Part shown: positions 60,313 to 64,000 of the stretch, piece by piece
How positions within the stretch are numbered: the stretch's first letter is position 1
How the letters are laid out: each line of letters starts with the position of its first letter
NCBI GenBank assembly: GCA_905221605.1
Contig: CAJNDS010002073.1
Coordinates: 577,701-641,700, forward strand
Source: Symbiodinium natans
Lineage: Eukaryota > Sar > Dinophyceae > Suessiales > Symbiodiniaceae
Direction of reading: 5' to 3'
DNA: 64,000 nucleotides
Notes under the pieces: generated by a model
Told to the model about the DNA's origin: nothing
Database searches by the model: none
What the model saw: the letters and a program-made list of their open reading frames with translations, nothing else
Made by a program: the position numbers and the translations under genes

Positions 60313-60506
60313 AACAGGGCACGGTACCCGCCAAGAATACCCCACAGGTTTAGGGTTTCGGGTTTCGGGTTTAGGGTGAAGGGTTTAGGTTTAGGGTTTT
60401 AGAACGCCCTCAAAAGGGTACCTAAATGTTATTTTGGAAAGCCCTGGCTGAGGCTTGAGGTCGATACCCTCCAGAGCTCACATGCCGAACTCCCTGACCA
60501 GATATG

Positions 60507-60568
60507 GTTTAGGGTTTAGGGTTTAGGGTTTAGGGTTTAGGGTTTAGGGTTTAGGGTTCAGGGTTTAG
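60507..60568 (+). repeat. Telomeric block (TTTAGGG)n
   Basis: About eight units. Confidence 0.95.
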
Positions 60569-60809
60569 TACGGTTGGCTTTATAAGGCTTAGCTAGTCCA
60601 GGTAGGGCCCTAAACCTCAAACCCTGAACCCTAAGCTCACTACAAGGTTTGCAGCGTTGAACCGCTAGGGCTCCGAGTTGAACTTTCTGCGTTGAAAAGT
60701 TCAGGACAAGTCTCTCTCAAACCCCTGTTTGAAGGGAGAGATGCCCTCCCTACAACCCCTAAAACCCAAAAAACCCCTCAACCCTAAACCCTAGACCGTA
60801 AATCCTTAA

Positions 60810-60927
60810 CCCCCCCCGACCCCCAACCCCCCCCCCCCCCCCCCACCTAAACCCTAAACCCTAAACCCTAAACCCTAACCCTAACCCCCCTCCCCCCCCC
60901 CCCCCCCCCCAAAAAAAAAAAAAAAAA
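60810..60927 (-). repeat. C-run / telomere / C-run / A-run composite
   Basis: Two runs of 14 or more C around five to six CCCTAAA units, then 17 A. Confidence 0.95.
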
Positions 60928-60955
60928 CACGAAGCCCGGAGTCCCCAGGCCAGAG

Positions 60956-61024
60956 GTCGAAGTTTTCGCCGGCTTCCAGGGGGATCCGGACCCGCGCGGG
61001 AATAAGGGGAAACTTCGGGGTTGA
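60956..61024 (+). CDS. Putative terminal exon
   Basis: After GCCAGAG. Reads VEVFAGFQGDPDPRGNKGKL then RG and TGA at 61022-61024. Confidence 0.4.
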   Translation, partial: VEVFAGFQGDPDPRGNKGKLRG

Positions 61025-61622
61025 ATGGATTTCTTGCTTGGGTTTAGGGTTTTTGGGGTTTTAGGATTTTAGGGTTGTAGGGTTTTAGGGTTTTAGGGTT
61101 TATGTAGGGTTTAGAGTTTAGGGCTTACGCAGGTTTTGGGTGTACGTAGGGCTTTGGGTGTGAGGTCTCGGGTTTAGCGTTTAGGGAAGTCTGACAGAGC
61201 ATCTGCCTTTTTGTCTCGGCAGCCCAACCTGGATCCTTGATAGAACGCAACAAGTTTGGGGGTGTGTATCTAAGTCTCATCCCTAAAGCCCAAACCCTAA
61301 ACTCTTATTGGGTTTAAGAGTTGAAGAGGATCGTTCTTGACACTGCAAGGTCTCTCAGCTTTGGGGTTTCGGGGTTTCAGGGTTGGGGGGGGGTGGGGAG
61401 TAAGGCCGACTCTGTCGTGGCGTTTGTGTTCCTTACGGGAGGGGGGGGGGCTTCTGTTGGCAACATCTGGGTGGCAATTAGGGTGTGTTGTCCAAAGGCG
61501 CGTGCTCAGACACCGAACTCACGAACGCCTCAGAGGGCCAGGCTTAAGTGTTTGATTCACACTTCCTTCTCAAAAGATGTGCGACCCAGTCGCCCCAAAT
61601 CGTAAACATCATTCACGTCCAG

Positions 61623-62261
61623 GAAAGATGGGACTGCGTGCCCGTTTCTGGCACAGACCGCCGTGCACTCGCTACGAATCGGTATCAAGGATGAGATTCT
61701 AGGGCTTATCCTGCTGGTTCTTAGTGGGGAACGAGGGAATTAGGTACCTATTCCCGCATATGAACCCTTTTCTAAGGGATGATTCTACATCTCATTCCGC
61801 ACTCCCTACTCAGAACGAGTAGGTATGAGGCTTATCATACGCTTGGTAGACCAGTGCTAGGCTTTGGGCCTTGGGTTTCAAGCTTCACTTCAAGTGGGCG
61901 ATCCGCCGAGGATTGCATATTCGGCCAAGTGCGCCTTTGGCGGCCGACCCGCTCACCAGGCCTATGGAAGGTCAGTGGTGGAAGACCCCAACCGCCACTT
62001 CCAGACTACCAAGTCGCACCTGGCCGTGGTCTTTGAGTTTGAGACTAGGAGCTGCCGAAGGAGCCTAAACCCCAAACCCTAAACCCTAAACCCCAAACCC
62101 CAAACCCTAAACCCTAAACCGAGACTACGAGCTGCCGAAAGGGGCGTCAGCGGAGGCGAGTCGCGCGGAGAAGTACAACGTTGGTTGTCCAATGGCCCCC
62201 CAGAAGGGTTTCGCTGCCGATGTGCTTCACGTGCGTATGAGCGTACCACTTCCGGACCCTG
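61623..62261 (+). CDS. Exons split by a family G introner and a telomeric insertion
   Basis: Exon 61623-61716 reads KDGTACPFLAQTAVHSLRIG then IKDEILGLILL and stops at the GT of a family G element. Exon about 61895-62052 reads DPPRIAYSAKCAFGGRPAHQ then YGRSVVEDPNRHFQTTKSHL then AVVFEF. After a telomeric block with a 20-base duplication, exon about 62130-62261 reads LPKGASAEASRAEKYNVGCP then MAPQKGFAADVLHVRMSVPL before GTAAGC. GA donor in the first copy and AG in the second keep the frame. Family not recognised. Confidence 0.55.
61714..61815 (+). mobile_element. Introner-like element, family G
   Basis: CTGGTTCTTAGTGGGGAACG at left, CACTCCCTACTCAGAACGAG at right. GT at 61717 follows an open exon. 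Confidence 0.7.
62041..62140 (-). repeat. Telomeric insertion with 20-base duplication
   Basis: GAGACTAGGAGCTGCCGAAG (62041-62060) and GAGACTACGAGCTGCCGAAA (62121-62140) flank CCCTAAA/CCCCAAA units. Two differences in 20. Confidence 0.8.
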
Positions 62262-62369
62262 AAGTAAGCAACCCAAAAAAGGGTACCTGTTGCAATAAAG
62301 TTTTACTAAGCAGTTAGAAGTATCAATGTGCAGGCTCCGTGTAGAAGGGCTTGTCAGGGTATCTAGGAC

Positions 62370-62468
62370 CCGGAGTAGGCTCCCTTTTTTCAGGGTTTAG
62401 GTTCCCTTACAAGCCCCTGTAAGCCAAGCAGGGCATTCCGTTTCTGCCTAGGTTACTCTTGAGTCTGG
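62370..62468 (+). mobile_element. Introner-like element, family A
   Basis: CTAGGACCCGGAGTAGGCTC at left, GTTACTCTTGAGTCTGGG at right. Confidence 0.75.
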
Positions 62469-62789
62469 GTATGCTGTCGCGGGTGTAGAAGGGCTTACCA
62501 GTGCATAGGATGGACAAGTGCGTAGGTCTTTGGGCGGGGATGCTCTAGCCCTTCGAGCATTTTACGGAGCAACTACATCCTTGCACCCCATCAATTAAAG
62601 CTTATAACAAAATGAGCCACGCAAAAATCGTTTATGGTCCGCTGACCTTAGAGGCTTCATGTTGGGGGTTCAGGGAAGCCAAGAAGCCCCACTGTCGAAG
62701 ACACCAGGTGCCCAGAGTTCAGGGCTTCGAAGTCATTCTGGTTTAGGGCTCGGGTTACGGAGGACCTCAGTATGAGGGGCTGAGGCCGA

Positions 62790-62895
62790 GGACCCGGAGT
62801 AGGCCCTTATTTCCTCTTTTTTAGGGTTGGGCTTCCCTTATTCTCTTTAAAACAAAAAAGGCACCTTGTTATTTCCATGTTACTCCTGGGTCTAG
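62790..62895 (+). mobile_element. Introner-like element, family A
   Basis: GAGGACCCGGAGTAGGCCCT at left, GTTACTCCTGGGTCTAG at right. Very similar to 46223-46336, suggesting recent copies. Confidence 0.8.
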
Positions 62896-62984
62896 CGGCA
62901 GGGCCGGCTAAGAGTGTACAGACATGAAGTAAGGAGAGCTGCCGGGACTACAGCATTAGGATTTGCAGAAAGACTATAAACCCT

Positions 62985-63140
62985 AAACCCGAAGCCCCGA
63001 ACCCTAACCCCTAACCCCTAAACCCTAAACCCTAAACCCTAAACCCTAAACGCTAAACCCTAAACCCTAAACCCTAAACCCTAAACCCTAAACCCTAAAC
63101 CCTAAACCCTAAACCCTAAACCCTAAACCCTAAACCCTAC
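62985..63140 (-). repeat. Telomeric block (CCCTAAA)n
   Basis: About 20 units. Confidence 0.95.
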
Positions 63141-63164
63141 TCAAGTCTTGTTGGCCTTCTAGTT

Positions 63165-63228
63165 AAGGCCCCTGGGTGCGCCTGGATGATGGCTCCGCCG
63201 AGACTTGGGAGATTTCGAGAACCTGCCC
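63165..63228 (+). CDS. Putative small exon
   Basis: After AGTTAAG. Reads GPWVRLDDGSAETWEISRTC. Telomeric blocks on both sides. Confidence 0.4.
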
Positions 63229-63274
63229 TAAACCCCGAGACCTCTAAACTCATGGCGCCTAGGTTCCCCCCTTA

Positions 63275-63345
63275 AACCCTAACCCCTAAACCCTAAACCC
63301 TAAACCCTAAACCCTAAACCCTAAACCCTAAACCCTAAACCCTAT
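63275..63345 (-). repeat. Telomeric block (CCCTAAA)n
   Basis: About ten units. Confidence 0.95.
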
Positions 63346-63412
63346 CACCTTCGTTCGGCCAAGTTATCCCGAAGTAGCCCTGAACTATATGGCGTGGGGG
63401 GAACCTACCCGG

Positions 63413-63550
63413 AAGGGGGGGGGGGGGGGGGGGGGGGGCTCCAAAGGGCTGGGAGGGTTTAGGGTTTAGGGTTTAGGGTTTAGGGTTTAGGGTTTAGGGT
63501 TTAGGGTTTAGGGTTTAGGGTTTAGGGTTTAGGGTTTAGGGTTTAGGGCA
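63413..63550 (+). repeat. Poly-G run and telomeric block (TTTAGGG)13
   Basis: About 23 G near 63415-63438, then perfect TTTAGGG units 63456-63548. Confidence 0.95.
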
Positions 63551-63614
63551 ATCTTGGGCCTGAAGGTGCCTCCTAAATGGTGGGTTTAGGGTTTTGGGTT
63601 TTGGGGTGCCAAGT

Positions 63615-63770
63615 ATGTAATACTGAGGTACGTTGACCCCTAGGGGAACACCTGAACCCTAGATCCCTCAACGCCCTAACCCCTCGACCCTGAACCCCGA
63701 ACACCAAAACCCCTGCCCTAAACCCCAAAACCCTAAACCCCTAAGCCCTTAAACCCTGAACCCTTAAGCC
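63615..63770. repeat. Dispersed repeat, family E (empty-site copy)
   Basis: GAGGTACGTTGACCCCTAGG...ACACCTGAACCCTAGATCCC...AACACCAAAACCCCTGCCCT. Matches 28394-28590 without the telomeric block present there. The remaining bases to 64000 show no supportable gene. Confidence 0.7.
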
Positions 63771-64000
63771 CCTAAACCTCTGGAGCCGAAATGTTTCTTA
63801 GCTCTGTGGGACGGTTGTTCGCCTTTTAGCTTCTTGGGGCCTCTCGACTCCACCCGAAGAACTCCAAACCTGCTTTTCTGTAGGTTATACTTTCGAGCAG
63901 CATGCACAGGTAACCCAGAAAAAGTAGGTGTTAGAGGTTGTTATGGCAGACGATCCGACCCCTGGCTCTCTCTGGACCCGTTCTCCAGCCCTCTACGGAC

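Overview
The window looks like nuclear DNA of a dinoflagellate. Short blocks of the Arabidopsis-type telomere heptamer TTTAGGG/CCCTAAA, in both orientations and many slightly degenerate, occur every few hundred bases from end to end, so this is not a chromosome tip. Between them lie short islands of coding-like sequence whose frames join across introns with GT, GC or GA donors and AG acceptors (often AG followed by G). Such relaxed donors together with introner-like elements are typical of dinoflagellates. No bacterial-type genes, rRNA, confident tRNA or CRISPR array were seen. The genus cannot be named.

Layout. 0-15 kb: telomeric blocks with scattered short exons, most readable on the + strand, including gene ends at about 2.23, 5.94, 6.91 and 8.12 kb, plus two long variant telomeric arrays near 10 and 14.5 kb. 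15-18.7 kb: a telomere-repeat-free stretch with a 27-base-arm hairpin and long CTG and CTA microsatellites. 18.7-30 kb: more + strand exon islands, a minus-strand retroelement-like fragment (22.9-23.5 kb) and a Copia-type reverse transcriptase fragment (26.2-26.5 kb). 30.1-38.2 kb: the best gene, about 18 exons on the + strand, with an XK-related-like membrane region, a middle helical or leucine-rich region and a C-terminal ankyrin domain, ending in TAG at 38204-38206. 38.2-64 kb: a minisatellite (39.8-40.1 kb), further telomeric blocks and about 25 more + strand exon islands, several with stops (46.8, 52.3, 54.5, 56.2, 58.0, 61.0 kb).

The system worth attention is how introns appear to arise here. 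(1) At least eight families of short (about 80-160 base) terminal-inverted-repeat elements occur, and several sit exactly between coding exons. Removing the element plus one copy of a 4-5 base target duplication restores the frame, and the duplicated bases supply the donor (GT, GC or GA) while the inverted repeat ends in AG. (2) Telomeric blocks behave in a similar way. Seven are flanked by direct duplications of 10-29 bases of unique sequence. In the ankyrin gene a perfect 24-base duplication contains AG|GT, so a GT-AG intron made of telomere repeat restores the frame exactly. Two repeat families also have empty and telomere-filled copies in this window. I infer that telomeric DNA is inserted at staggered breaks and tolerated, or used, as introns.

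Limits. Exon calls rest on reading frame, splice dinucleotides and phase only. Short islands are often open by chance in one of three frames, so calls below about 0.4 are tentative. Apart from the XK-related-like, ankyrin and retroelement assignments I do not recognise the proteins.
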